Shown here in pieces: positions 26,801 to 41,800 of a stretch of DNA of 64,000 bases. The stretch comes from Mimachlamys varia (taxonomy: Eukaryota > Mollusca > Bivalvia > Pectinida > Pectinidae), in the NCBI GenBank assembly GCA_947623455.1, contig OX392534.1, positions 41,545,426-41,609,425 of the forward strand, given 5' to 3'. The notes under the pieces were generated by a model. The model made no database searches. It was not told the DNA's origin and saw nothing but the letters and a program-made list of their open reading frames with translations. Numbering within the stretch: the first letter of the stretch is position 1; each line of letters opens with the position of its first letter. A program made the translations under genes and the position numbers.

Positions 26801-29800
26801 CATAGGTAGTTGTGAAATCTTTTGGTCAAGCATAACATCAGTCATCCTTGATATCTAAGGGTTAGACTCACCTATGCTCTCCATCCTCAATATCCAGGGA
26901 TTACACTCGCCTATTCTCAATTCTTGATATCAAGGGGTTACCATCACCTACGCTCTCCATCCTCAATATCCAGGGGCTACACTCGCCAATGCTCCCCATC
27001 CTCGATAACAAGGGGTTACACTCAATTTCGCTTTCCATCCTGGATATCCAGTGGTTATGCTCGTCCTCTATATCCAGGGGTTACACTCGCCAATGCTCTC
27101 TATCCTCTATATCAAGGGGTTACACTCAACTTCGTTCTATGTCCTCTATATCCAGGGGTTTCACTCTCCTATGCTCTCTACATCCCAGGAAAATATATAA
27201 TGGCAGAACTGAAGGCACAAAGACAGCAGTTTGATTGGTCTTGGGTAAAAAAAACCTGACCAACTGCTGAGCTGGTGTTGAAAGTGTAGGTGAGCGTTAC
27301 CCCTGGATATGCAGGATGAAACATTCAATGACCGTTGACCGTTACAGCCGAACCTTGTTATTTCAAAGTCAGTGGAACCATGACTTTTCAGTTAATCAAT
27401 ATTCAATGTTTGGTGTGAGGTTTGGCAGGGACCATTTAAAACCTTCTAATTAAACAGGATCTTTGAGTTAAAAAAGTTCGAGATAACGAGGTGCAACTGT
27501 ATATTTTAGAGTACAGTCAAACCTCTCTTTGCCTTGAGTCAACGGGACCATGGTAAAATTTGAATTTATCTCAGTATTTGAGTTACGCCAGTTTGATTGC
27601 TAGTGTAAAGCTTGGTCGGGACCAACAAAATACTTTGCATCAAACAGGGTCTTTGAGTTATACAAGTTTGAGATAATGAGGTTCAACTGTATTTTCTTTC
27701 ATACAAAATTAATTGATCTTTCATTTAAAAAGAACAGTCTATAGTATCATTTCTACTTTCTGTGATCTGTTATATGTTATCAGATCTTTGTCAAAGTATT
27801 TACTGGCATTATTGCTGCTTGCAGAGAAATTACGTGTTCAAGACAGGAAAGTTTCAAGCTGACCTGCGGATTTTCTTTGGAAATAACACTGAGGTAGAGA
27901 ACGACGCAACACAAGGTATGTGTTCTAACATAAATAGCTAAATTTGCTGCATTGATACTATGAAATTCAGGTACCAAAGGGATGGGGGGGGGGAGGGATT
28001 AATACAATGCAAAGTTACATACTACAAAAGACATGAATGTTACATCTGAAATAGATGGAAGACGATAAAATATTTATTTGCTGATTCATTGATATACAAA
28101 GTACCGGTATGTAAGTTGTTGTGTAATCAACTGATCTTTTGAAAGACCTGCTTCAAATTGATATGATTGGTTGATTGTCTGACTTGCCTTACTTACTCTG
28201 ATTTGATTGGTGGATTGTGACCTTTGCCCTTTATTACAGTGACAATATACAGCTGTGCCAGGCTAGCCCATGGGGACTGTAGCTACTGCAAGTACATGCA
28301 GCATAACGAAATACAGCTTGACTGTGCGTGGTGTCAGGGCATGTGTGAGTACAGAGAGTTCTGTGCCGACACACGAGCCCGAATCCTGAGTAGTGGAGAT
28401 ACCTGTCCACCGCCTAGGATCCTTAGTGTGAGTATTGGGGTTGAAAAAGTCTGATTTGTTAAAGATAGATTTTAAAATTTTGATAAAGTAACAACAATAT
28501 TTAGAACCATTCATTTTGAACTATATTGAAGGTATTGCGCCACTTTTCTTCAATCTTTTTCCTTATTAGCAGGAGTAGTAGTTTATTTTTCAAACTTATG
28601 TATAAAGTATGAATATAACAGTTATCAATAAATTCCAGATGTGGTCAGATATAGCCCTTAAACTCCCTTCAAAGTCATTGATATTGTACTTTTCATTCTA
28701 ATATTTACGAAATTTTATGACTGCAGTTTTTATGCCCCTGCAATGAAATGGGGTGGGGGATGGGGAATATAGGGTTACCCATGTCCTTCCAGTTGTGTCC
28801 CGTCCCATGGTAATGTAATGTAACCAGCTTATTTAAATAACTACTGATCCTATTTTCATCACACTTCACACATATAATATGCATGACAAACTAATTTCAT
28901 ATTGGGGCAGGGGCATTTATGTCTCACTAACATTTCTAGTTTTTGACAGATAGCAGCAAATAATTTTACTGTTAAATGCTTGTGCTAAGAACTAGAGATT
29001 TTAAACAGATCTATTTTGTACTTCAAGAAATAGAGATTTTAACCAGATCTATTTTGTATATTACAGATCAACCCTAACAATGGAACAAAGATGGGAGGCA
29101 CCAATGTGACCTTGACAGGGAATAACCTTGGTACAGAGTTCAAGGACATCCAGAACAACGTGTCAATAGCTGGTGTACCGTGTAAACCCATCAGGGAAGA
29201 GTACAGACCCTCCAAAATGTAAGTACCCATCATTGTAATCCGAAGAAGCTTCTCTAATAGATCTTGATCCACAGGACTGCTACATATTCAATTCCACGAT
29301 GATCTTGTAAAGCAAGTTCTACTTGCTTTACAATATATTCAGAATGAAAATAATTCTGTATGAAATTTGATATGTAGTTTCCTAATTCCCTAGTTGTGCC
29401 ATTTTGATTTTGCAACTGGTAATAAACACAAAATAACTGACTGATGACCATCTTGGATTTTGTCTTTTAGTGTTTATTATTTCAATTTCTTTGGAAATTT
29501 AGGATGGATCTTTCTCATATGTCTCAAAGGGATCCCTTTTGATTTTGGGATTGATAAATAAAAACAAGATTGCTGACAAATGACCATTTTGTATTTGATT
29601 GTTAAAAAACTATCATTGCTATTTCTTTAGAGAAATTCTCAAAATTTCATATAATTAAAAACATACTAGAGAAAAGGAGAGAAAAGAAAGGAAAATATGT
29701 AATTTGTAGAGAAGAAATGAATTGTAGACTGATCTAACTGTGTTATGTTACAGGATCGTTTGTGTTATTGGACCAAGTGACCGAGGGGACAAGTCCGGAG

Positions 29801-32800
29801 TCGTTACAGTGCTGACATACGTCTTCAATAAAATCATATTCCACTACCTTGTGAGTTGATTTTCATCACATTCCTTTCATATTGTACACTTTTTTTGTCC
29901 ACGTATTCATTAGTCATAAAAATAGGAAATACCATATTTGAAGTTCAAGAATAAAATTTGAGTTTTCATTCAAAATGTTCTACCTATTGCATGTCTTTGG
30001 GGATGGGAAGAAGTACAATTAATATATTGATAAATGCATCTTATAAACCAGAAAAATAAGGTATTCAAATTGGATAAAAAATGCCAATGTTTACCGGTAC
30101 TTCAACTGTATTAATGTTGTATATTAACATTGACAGAGCCCTTCTATAGAGAAGGTGACCCCCGCCCATGGTCCGAAGTCTGGTGGCTCAAATATCACCA
30201 TCAAGGGCTTACACCTAAACGCTGGTAACGGAATCTCCGTGTCCATCAACAACCGTGCCTGTGAGATCATTGGGTAAGATGGCCGTCAACATTCTGTACA
30301 ATGTTGGCCTGTTTTATGTAACAAAACATGTTGAAGAAGCTGTATAAAGCTTGTGGGAAAAAAACAACTTTGACCTACTTTCAAGATCACATTGTTACAT
30401 TGGAAGATACTTTCTGGTATATTATCAGCCTATTAGAAAATTGCAAACTATAAATTCAATGAGGGCATTACACATCTTCTTCTAAATAAGAGCAGCTTAG
30501 GATAATGAATATTGTTAAGTGAACTTAAAAGTTCGGTGAAAAAATAAAACTTAATTTTTATGTTCCAACAACTATTAGAATTATTAAAATTTAGACAAAC
30601 TTTGGAAACGATTGATACTTTTGCCATATTATTAGTTGAAAGTTTGACTTCATATTATGTATTTATCTATTTATCAGACATGTCGATCAAAGATCAGTGA
30701 CCTGCACAACACCCTCCAGCCCCCAAACAGGAGATGAAATGATCCGAGCGAATATTGATGGAAATGATATCTATGGTTCACTCATGTTCCGTTACTATGA
30801 CGACCCGACAATCAAGAGTATCTCCCCTGTCCGCAGTTTCTCTAGGTAAGCATTATAAAAATACTGTGGATTGTCAAGGACACAAGGAATACATATATTT
30901 CTTTTAATTAGTACAGTATGTTTATGTGATTTAGAAAGATATTTATTGAATTGAGTTTTTACCCGATTTTGTTTGTGGTGATTTTGCAGTGGAGGAAGAA
31001 ACATCACCGTGACTGGTACCAACTTCACCTGCATACAGAGGCCTCGAATGTTTACTATCTATGCAGCAAGACGCAGCAAGGAATGTGTATGTACATTATC
31101 CTTCACCAGCTATTACTTAACGGAACATCAAACATTATTTATTTATCTTGCATAGATATTATGATATGTTTCTCTATCAGCATCGTCGGAAACCCTTGGT
31201 ACACTTCTCTGACGTTTGCATCCCGTGGGCCAGAATCGGTGTAAACCTTCGTTTCCCCGAATAGAAGTTTATTCGGAGATTTCGACCAATCAGAATGGCC
31301 GTTTCTCGTGACATTCTGTTGGGTCATTTTACTGTGACAACGACCAGTATTTTTCTGTAGGCACGACGCCGATGTCAATAGCCGTATAGCAGGACCTTAT
31401 ATTTTAATCATAATCGGCACAATTATAATACAATCGACAGGTTTTGTTGACAGGTGGTGCTATAAATGAAACGGGATACCTCGTCTTGATGTCCCAGCTG
31501 TATGAAGTCACGTATGAAACTATCGATATGATTGGCTACTATTTTAGTACGAAAACAAGAGTTTCTTTCCATTTTAGGCCACGGGATGCAAACGTCAGAG
31601 AAGTGTACCGTGGATTTCCGACGATGCTCTCTCAGGGGAGTTCATTAATTTGGGAAATATTCTCATTGAAATTATCATCTATATAAATGTATTTGTTTAT
31701 AGTTTGGTTGTAAAAATTTATTGTTAAAACAAATTCAGATAAATAATTACCCTAGCAATGTTTAAAATACACATTGTACCAGTGTTTATTGAGACAGTGA
31801 ATTGTTATGTAGACCCATGCAAGCTTTCTTCCCATCGCCAAGTTAGAAATTCAAATTCTTCATATATATATATCCACAGGACTGTTACGTATTCAATTCC
31901 ACGATGATGAAGTGTCCGACGCCCCACATGAACTTTCCTGGCGAGTTGGAGCGTATTAACCGTTTGAGGCGGTCTACACACCAGCTAAATGCAGAGATAG
32001 GCTTCATCATGGACAACGTGCTGACAGTGCAGAATTTGTCCCGTAACTTCCCTGATGTGGCTAGCTCAATAGAGTACTTCTCCGACCCCCAACTGTTCAA
32101 CTTCACAGAGCAGGGAGGTGTGAAGGAGTTTAAAGGCGAAGTCCTTATTATTAGGGTTAGTATAACGTTTTTATACCTGTAAGGGGTAACCTGTCTCAAG
32201 TTTGTAATGAATGTGATAGTTCTTTGTTCACTTATATTAATCACTTACCAGGTAATTAGATAATTTATATTGTGATGGGAAAATTCTGTAGTAGGTCAGT
32301 AACTTGTTTCTATTCAAACTTAATCTAAAATTATCTCTATCCCTCCTTCTTTTCTTTCGTATTTCCTGTTGAGAAGTAGCTGTAAAATACTTTTGAAACT
32401 GATAGTAATTGTATACATAATTTTGATATTGTTCCAATTTGGGTACAATGACGTAAAGATCTCATCGTGGGAGGAAACCAGAGTACCCAGATAAACTCTT
32501 GTGTTATATTGTGCAGTTATTGTCTCTAGATATGGGTCATATCTAAATATATATATATATTGAGGGGCCCTGAAACATCACAGAGCAATTCTCCTGATAT
32601 AAGATCTGAACATATTAGTAAATTATGACACTTTTGTCTTCAGGGTCAAGGCTTGAACGTGGCGGCCAGTAAGGCGGATGTGACTGTGATGATCGGAGAA
32701 AAGATGTGTAATGTCACAAATCTTGTGGAAAATGAAATTTACTGTACGCCGCCGACCACCCAGCCTCAAAACATCCAACGCAATGGAGTTCTCTCCAACA

Positions 32801-35800
32801 GCAACGCCCCACAAGTCATTGTACGTATATTCAAACACAAACAGTGTTCAAAATGTCAAATCATCACCTGATCACAAATTTCCACACACTTGGGAAATAA
32901 TTATATATTCCTGAATAAGTTTCGCTGTCACTGCATAAATTGATAAAGTATGATATGAATACAAATAATTATTCAATAATTCAATGATTTCTTTTCTGGC
33001 AGTTTGTTTTCAAATGAAATAGCTGCTTATGAACACAGCTCTGTAAACTAGAAGCAGTAAATGACATTCTTTTACAAGTGTACACCAACCAAATATGTAA
33101 TCTTCACCTGGCAATAGGGTAAAATGTACTTATCAACACAGCAACTGTCACCAAGCAACTTTCGTAAAGCAGCATAGCAACTTTAACTGAGTAACATACG
33201 GGAGAAACGTACTGTTTCTCTTAGCAACAAAGTAATAATAACCTAGTAACATTGTTACCTTTTGCCTTAATATTAATTAGCAATCTAATATCTTTTACCA
33301 AACAATTAAATATATGATGTGGTTCCCTGAGATTTTCTATTTTCTGTAAATAGGTTATGATTGGAAACCATGAGTACCACATTGGGTTCCTGGCTTATGA
33401 GACGCCGATCCCCGAGGGAAGCATGCTTGTGTACATAATCAGTGGTGTGGCGGCCATTGTGTTTGTCATCATACTTGCCATTATCCTATTCACATGGTTT
33501 TACCACCGCCAGAAAACGCGCTCTAAGCGTGAGTTCCGGAAGATGCAGATCCAACTTGATTCACTGGAGAGCAATGTCCGAAATGAGTGTCGTCAAGGTG
33601 AGGGAAAATAATAATATCATTGACAGTGCAAAGTCACGAACATAAAACAGTTCGACTTTCTGTTATTTCCGTATAAATGTCCTGGAGTGATTTACATACT
33701 TTTAAATGGTTATTTTAGATTATAGAAGAGAATTTTTCACAGATTTTCTCTGTGGATCACATAGAATTTACTTACAAAAGGCAGTACCCAAAATGACGAG
33801 GCCCTAGTATTGTACAACATATGTCAAGGCATTCTATTTATATTACTTAATCTTACCCTGATGTATGACATTTCTTATTGATAGGAAACAAGTTCTGGGG
33901 AAGAACAAATTTACATGTACAACATACTTGCTTTTTCCAGCATTTGCGGAACTTCAAACAGACATGACTGACCTTACAAATGACTTGGATGCAAGTAAAA
34001 AGCCATTTTACAGCTTTGAGAGTTACACGTTCAATGTTCTTTTCCCCGGCATGCTGGATCATGTCATCCTCCACCCACCTATGGTAAGTACAACCAGTCT
34101 CCTCCATGGTCCCAGGTGCTCAGAAATTTTAACAGATAGAGTATTGAAATGTCATTCAGTAGGTAGTTGTTTAAAGGTAAGATAAAGATTAAGTTTAATT
34201 GGTGACAATTTTCCAGAGTTATGGCCAAATTTTAAAACACGAAAAGTTTAGTAAAATGGTATGACTGTCATTGGAGAGCATAGGCTAACACCAATTGAAT
34301 TGTAACAAATTTTCACAAAAAAGTTCATCTCTTTGGTTGTCTGCAGTGGCATTCAGGTCATACTGACCACATTTAATTTCTTTTCAAGATGCTATTTATA
34401 ACTACAAATATAGGGGGAAAAGAAAATGCAAAATAAATTTTTAATTTTAAATTACATCTAATATTTGGTATAAGTAGCAGTAATGTAATTTTATTTAATT
34501 GAAAACCTAGAATTTGCTTTGCTTACTTTACCCTGCTCTGTCTACCTCAGCAAAAGAACGGGAACATTGACCGCCATCCTGATGTTGGTATTGTACACTT
34601 TAACCAGCTGTTACAGAACAAGCACTTCCTCTTGTTACTGATCCGAACCCTGGAGAGACAGAAAAGCTTCAGTATCAGGGACAAGTATGTTCTCATTCCA
34701 CACCACAGTCTCTGAAATATGATCAGTAAATTTTTATTCTAATTCATTGAGATGCAACACAGAATTTGATTGGTTAATTATAACAATTTGCTTCAGTAAA
34801 TCCATGATATACCGTCCACATGTTTCTCATTTGCATGTGAAGCCTGCATGGTGATTTTTAACGACATTGGTGACCTTAACTAATCCTGATATCGTGAACA
34901 GAAGTAGTATGACCCCGTAAGGTTAACCAAATCAGTATCACTTCTAACATCATTGATCCACAGCAGAGAGACTCAGAATTCATATGAAACACACAAAAAT
35001 ATCTAAAATAGTAAAATAGTTCCTTTTGGTTGCTTTCATTATAAGAATTATTATGGAGATAACCCTACTGTATTTTGAAAATTTTGGCAGTATATTGCGA
35101 TTATAGTGTCAAAAATATCCATTTTACTGGCTCCGCTCCGTGTCGCCAGTAAAACTCCATTTGTGACAGTGTTTTCACTATATATTGCCGCAATTTCAAA
35201 GAACAGTAGGATTATACCCTACATATAATTTTCTCGAGATTTATATTATTAAAACAGATTAAGGATTCTCAGATGACTAACTTTATAATATAACGTGTCT
35301 ATTGTTTGATGATGGTCTGTGTCTATTGTTTGATGATGGTCTGTGTCTATTGTTTGATGATGGTCTGTGTCTATTATTTGATGATGGTCTGTGTCTATTG
35401 TTTGATGATGGTCTGTGTCTATTGTTTGATGATGGTCTGTGTCTATTGTTTGATGGTGGTCTGTGTCTATTGTTTGATGATGGTCTGTGTCTTTTGTTTG
35501 ATGATGGTCTGTGTCTATTGTTTGATGATGGTCTGTGTCTATTGTTTGATGATGGTCTGTGTCTATTGTTTGATGATGGTCTGTGTCTATTGTTTGATGA
35601 TGGTCTGTTTCTATTATTTGATGATGGTCTGTGTCTATTGTTTGATGATGGTCTGTGTCTATTGTTTGATGATGGTCTGTGTCTATTGTTTGATGATGGT
35701 CTGTGTCTATTGTTTGATGATGGTCTTTGTCTATTGTTTGATGATGGTCTTTGTCTATTGTTTGATGATGGTCTTTGTCTATTGTTTGATGATGGTCTGT

Positions 35801-38800
35801 TTCTATTGTTTGATGATGGTCTTTGTCTATTGTTTGATGATGGTCTGTTTCTATTGATTGATGATGGTCTGTGTCTATTGTTTGATGATGGTCTGTGTCT
35901 ATTGTTTGATGATGGTCTGTGTCTATTGTTTGATGATGGTCTGTGTCTATTGTTTGATGATGATCTGTGTCTATTGTTCCAGGTCCAATGTAGCGTCCCT
36001 GTTGATGATTCTCTACCAGAATAACATGGAATATGCTACAGAGTAAGTGCGACACATGCAGTACCCAGGGCACAACATATGTAACACTGATATACATAGT
36101 GGGTGGGCTTATTACAGAACGATATTGATGGGATAGATATTGGTAGGCTTGATACCAACCATAGGTACACATATGGTAAGATAAATGGAGTAGTTCAAGG
36201 CTAATAACTACATACAGATTTATTTTCCTTACAATTATATTCTATTTTTCCTTTCAATTTTCATTGAAAGATTAGTCAACAAATATACCACAATTATTTT
36301 GGCAAGATTGAGGTCATTGCAATTAATGTATATGTACTAATGTATCTTGTTTTTATATAATATACAAAGTTAGCCAGCAAACTAGAATTATATCATTTCC
36401 CTGAAATAAGAAGCCAATACTTAAATAATTGTTCTATTGTTAACTCTTTGTAGAATATTGAAAACTCTGCTGGCAGATCTGATAGAGAAGTCTGTTGACA
36501 GTAAACACCCAAAGCTGATGCTGAGGAGGTAAGTTATAGTTACAAAACTGTACGCTTAAATGTGGCTTACAACAGTAAAGAAAAGGTGAAACTCTTATCT
36601 TACACAGAACAAAAAGATTTTGTTTATAATTCTATTATTCAGTAGCATATGAAATATTGGCAAATTGATGTTTATCACAAGATAATCATCTTTTGTAAGA
36701 AACACTGATTTTTACACACTAGTAATTAAGTATTTAAGACCGGTAATTGAAAAATTATAACATATTTTTTTTGCGTTTTTAGGACAGAGTCTGTTGTAGA
36801 AAAACTGTTGGCTAACTGGCTGTCCCTGTGTTTGTATAAATACCTAGTGGTAAGTATCGTAGTTATCTCCCCTGTCCCGAGACAACTGTGTTTTACAGAT
36901 CACTCATCAGTGTCAATAATCTTATCTGTATGAAATAATTTTCCTTTCTGTGTGGTATCAATTCTTTATACAAACTGTCAGTATATTTACTTGAAGAAGT
37001 AAAATAATTAATGTGAAAGGAATATTATTTTATACAGAAATGTATTGCATTTGAGTGAATAAACATTTGCAGTAGAATTTGAATAGTCTTACAGTACTGG
37101 AACCAGTCGAACAGGCTAAATAAGCTAAGTTAATGCTGTATTTTGTCAAATTGTTTTATATATTCAAAAACTATATTGCTTATCAAGTAGATCTGGAATT
37201 ACTGGGGGTGTTTTTAAAATCTCGGAACACAAATTCAATTCTGATCATTTGTACATACTGTAAGAGTAAATATTTTCGCAATGTTTAATATATTCGCGTG
37301 TGGATATATTCACGTAGATTTAATGCAAGCAAAATAAGCGAAAAATTTCCACACGAACAATTCCACATTTACAGTATATATATTTAAATGATTAAAATTT
37401 GGATGTACTATGAACTGAACTATATATGCGATTGATTCCTGTACAGTAGGCCTGGTATCTAATGCTTGGTTTGTCAATTACATCGTAAATTGTGGCGTTA
37501 GCTAAAGCTTTGTAGATTGTAATTCCTAGAAAGCAGGTTTCTTTGTCAGACACTTAAAAAACTCTTGATTTAAGCATATATGCATTTTTTTATATATATA
37601 TTTTTATGTGTACTGTTGTGGCTACAATCTACAGTTTAAAGATTTAAAGAAAACTTTATAATTTGTTAATATTTGTGCTGGAACAAGCAGAATCTGAAAC
37701 AATATTTGTTTTGGGGCTGTAAGTTTAAGTTGAAAGCATATCTCATTAAATCACAGTAAAAATAGATACATCACAGTGAAAATTGAACATTTTTGGATCC
37801 CAGTCTGAAGTTTAGATGTTCTTCACTTTCAGGAAGAGTCGAATTTCCCAGTAAGTGTGTGTTGAGTGAAAAATATCATCTCATGTATATTCATAAGCTA
37901 ATTATACGCAAGCCAGTGCTTTCAGGAGTTGTGCCCCTTTAGTGAGATGTAAAATTTCTATTTAGCTCAACTATATGTAGAATTTCAATTAACTTGAGAC
38001 GCTTCTTAATCCTTTTCTTGCGGTCAATAGTGTCATAACACACTGCAGCTACATATACCTAAGCTATGTAGAGGTACAGAATTATAATCAGAATTATCTT
38101 ATTGGAACTGTTAACTGGAAAATTCAATGAAAACGGCTATTCAACTATACAGCTTTGGATCACCAAAATATTCTGGTGAACGTGTGGTGATATGTTATCC
38201 TTAACCAAATGATGTTGGTCGTTGTCCTGTGTATTGAGAATAGAACCTAACTACCCTTGTTAATCACTGTAAACTCGTGTGGTACCGCCTGCTTTACAGA
38301 AAATGTTTTGTACAAACTCTAGGGCAATCCTGATAAAACAGTTGGCGTAATTAGAAGAAAGATTTAGTTCATAAATTACTGACTGTAGGCTAGAGCATTG
38401 AGAAAAAAAAATCAGTACACAACTTCAGGTATATAAAAAATTTTAAAAAGCACCATATAAGGCTTACTACTATACAGAGCAGGTAATTTGTGAAATTTTG
38501 ATACAAAATTGTTATGTATGTTGTAGTCAGATTTTGAAGAGAAAACTACCGGTATCAGAAAAATGAAAGCAGCAATTTTAATATATTCTACTCATCAAAC
38601 AAGTATATGAATATTTAAATGTGTATTCTATTGTAATTAACCCGACTAATACAACACCGGTATGTTGTAACCTAACAGATATTGTATTTTTTTTTATAAA
38701 AACAGAAAATTCTGTGTCGTGTTTTTAGGTGTGCTTCGTGTCTCAGTGTCTAACTCATGGATGTTGTCATAACATCAATCTTTAGATTTCACCCCTGAAG

Positions 38801-41800
38801 AAGCATTTGAACTCTTCCAATTCAAAGGTTGGAGTTGTCCATTATGAACTTTCAGGGGTAAAGGAGTTAAACCATATTGATAAGTTGAAGTAGGTACTGT
38901 GGTGTTTCTGATAACTTGCACTCTCTTGTGTATGCCTAAGGTAACATAGTAAGATAACACAGTTCTTCAGTTTTGTTCCCGATAAAGAAATATGCAGAAA
39001 AGTATCATATTCCAACATACTTTTAAATTATTACCTCTAGAGATAAAGAAGAGACAGAAGAACATACAAAACCATCTATCATCACACTTCAGTTACGTTT
39101 CAGTTTGATTTGATTTGAAATTTTGTTTTCAACTGAAGCAATGCATTTTGGTTACCTCAACAGTTTTCAGTTTGTATGTCTGGATGAATTAGAAATGTTT
39201 TGGCACTTATGAATATTCATTAGCACATTCAGCACCAATCGCAAGCAATGCAATCATTTCATGTGTTGGTATCCATAGTATCAGTAGCAATGATTTGATG
39301 CAATGAAAAAGTAGAACTTCATTGCTTTTGGCACTTTGTTCCAAATGAACAGATTTGTAGATGCATCATGTATATATCTTAGGAACTCTGATAAATAGAT
39401 CTACAGGTATTTCAACAGTTCCTAGATATATATATATACCCAAACGTGTGATTTCCGATTCATATATATATATATATATCTTAAGAACTCTGATAAATAG
39501 ATCTACAGGTATTTCAACAGTTCCTAGATATATATATACCCAAACGTGTGATTTCCGATTCATATATATATAAATCTTAAGAACTCTGATAAATAGATCT
39601 ACAGGTATTTCAACAGTTCCTAGATATATATATACCCAAACGTGTGATTTCCGATTCATATATATATCTTAGGAACTCTGATAAATAGATCTACAGGTAT
39701 TTCAACAGTTCCTAGATATATATATACCCAAACGTGTGATTTCCGATTCATATATATATATATCTTAGGAACTCTGATAAATAGATCTACAGGTATTTCA
39801 ACAGTTCCTAGATATATATATACCCAAACGTGTGATTTCCGATTCATGTATATATATATCTTAGGAACTCTGATAAATAGATCTACAGGTATTTCAACAG
39901 TTCCTAGATATATATATACCAAACGTGTGATTTCCGATTCATATATATATATATATATCTTAAGAACTCTGATAAATAGATCTACAGGTATTTCAACAGT
40001 TCCTAGATATATATATACCCAAACGTGTGATTTCCGATTCATATATATATAAATCTTAAGAACTCTGATAAATAGATCTACAGGTATTTCAACAGTTCCT
40101 AGATATATATATACCAAACGTGTGATTTCCGATTCATATATATATATATATATCTTAAGAACTCTGATAAATAGATCTACAGGTATTTCAACAGTTCCTA
40201 GATATATATATACCCAAACGTGTGATTTCCGATTCATATATATATAAATCTTAGGAACTCTGATAAATAGATCTACAGGTATTTCAACAGTTCCTAGATA
40301 TATATATACCCAAACGTGTGATTTCCGATTCATATATATATATATATATCTTAAGAACTCTGATAAATAGATCTACAGGTATTTCAACAGTTCCTAGATA
40401 TATATATACCCAAACGTGTGATTTCCGATTCATATATATATATATATATCTTAGGAACTCTGATAAATAGATCTACAGGTATTTCAACAGTTCCTAGATA
40501 AATATATACCCAAACGTGTGATTTCCGATTTATATATATATATATATATATATATTAGGAACTCTGATAAATAGATCTACAGGTATTTCAACAGTTCCTA
40601 GATATATATATACCCAAACGTATGATTTCCGATTCATATATATATATATCTTAGGAACTCTGATAAATAGATCTACAGGTATTTCAACAGTTCCTAGATA
40701 TATGTATACCCAAACGTGTGATTTCCGATTCATATACATATATATATATCTTAGGAACTCTGATAAATAGATATACAGGTATTTCAACAATTCCTAGATA
40801 TATATACCCAAACGTGTGATTTCCGATTCATGTATTCATATTTATATATATATCTAAGGAACTCCGATAAATAGATCATAGGTATTTCAACAGTTCCTAG
40901 ATATATATACCTGAACATATGATTTACGATTAAGGCATTCACCCCTACATTTTGAAACTGGTCCAGCCATTCCTTGAAAGGGTAAAGTTCAAATGTGATT
41001 TTAGGTGTAAATGGGTTGACCGAGTAAATATTTTAGAGGTTGAACTGCCTACTTATGACAATTTTAGGTCCTAGTTGGTTACAAGTATTTTTCATTTCAT
41101 ATTTTCCGTTGCTGAAATTCTGGAGTTCTATTAATAGAAATGATTGTGTCAGGTTGTACAAGCTGAGATTCACCCTTGGTTACCCATGATTGATTACATC
41201 TTATATCGAAATTCATGAGCACTTTAAGATTCCAAATTTGAGATGCAATCATTCATTATAAACCAACACTGGCTTAGCTTAAGACTCAGCTTGTACAAGC
41301 TGCAGTTTGTTTGGTTTGGGTTGCACAAAATGAAGTTTGGATTGCACAAAGTGATAGGCTAAGATGTCTTAAATGAGTTGGGTTAAGATTGTAAACTCAT
41401 GCATCCCTGAAAAACACATTTGAACTCTTCCAATTCAAAGGTTGGGAAAGTTAATTCAGAAATTTCAGGGGTGAATGAGTTAGAGGATTGAACTACTGAA
41501 GCTGGAGTTAAGTTGTACAAACTAAAACATTGGGTTTTGTGAATTAAATTATAAGCTGAGATGGCTAGTAGAAGTTTGTCTTGTAGAACGTAGAATTTCA
41601 ATTTCTCTGCTTTAATATTTCAGTCATAACAATCTTATTTCAATGTTTCATTTGATTCTATCATCTGTTTAGAATAAGATTTTCATTTCTTACAATTAAT
41701 GTTTACTTTAAAGCCTCTAATTATTACTTTTAGTTGATTATTTACTTATTTCCTAAAAGTAGATTTTATCTTCTCTTTGTTTTGCAAAAGTGGAAAATCT

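Noticed and set aside
35249..36172. 307-codon minus frame and 240-codon plus frame of octapeptide repeats
   Set aside because: They are products of a stop-free 24-bp intronic minisatellite whose period is a multiple of three; exon 23 lies in the same stretch on the plus strand.
39366..40790. Minus-strand frames of about 97-225 codons
   Set aside because: Generated by the roughly 100-bp array with (AT)n spacers; frame changes with every spacer length change.
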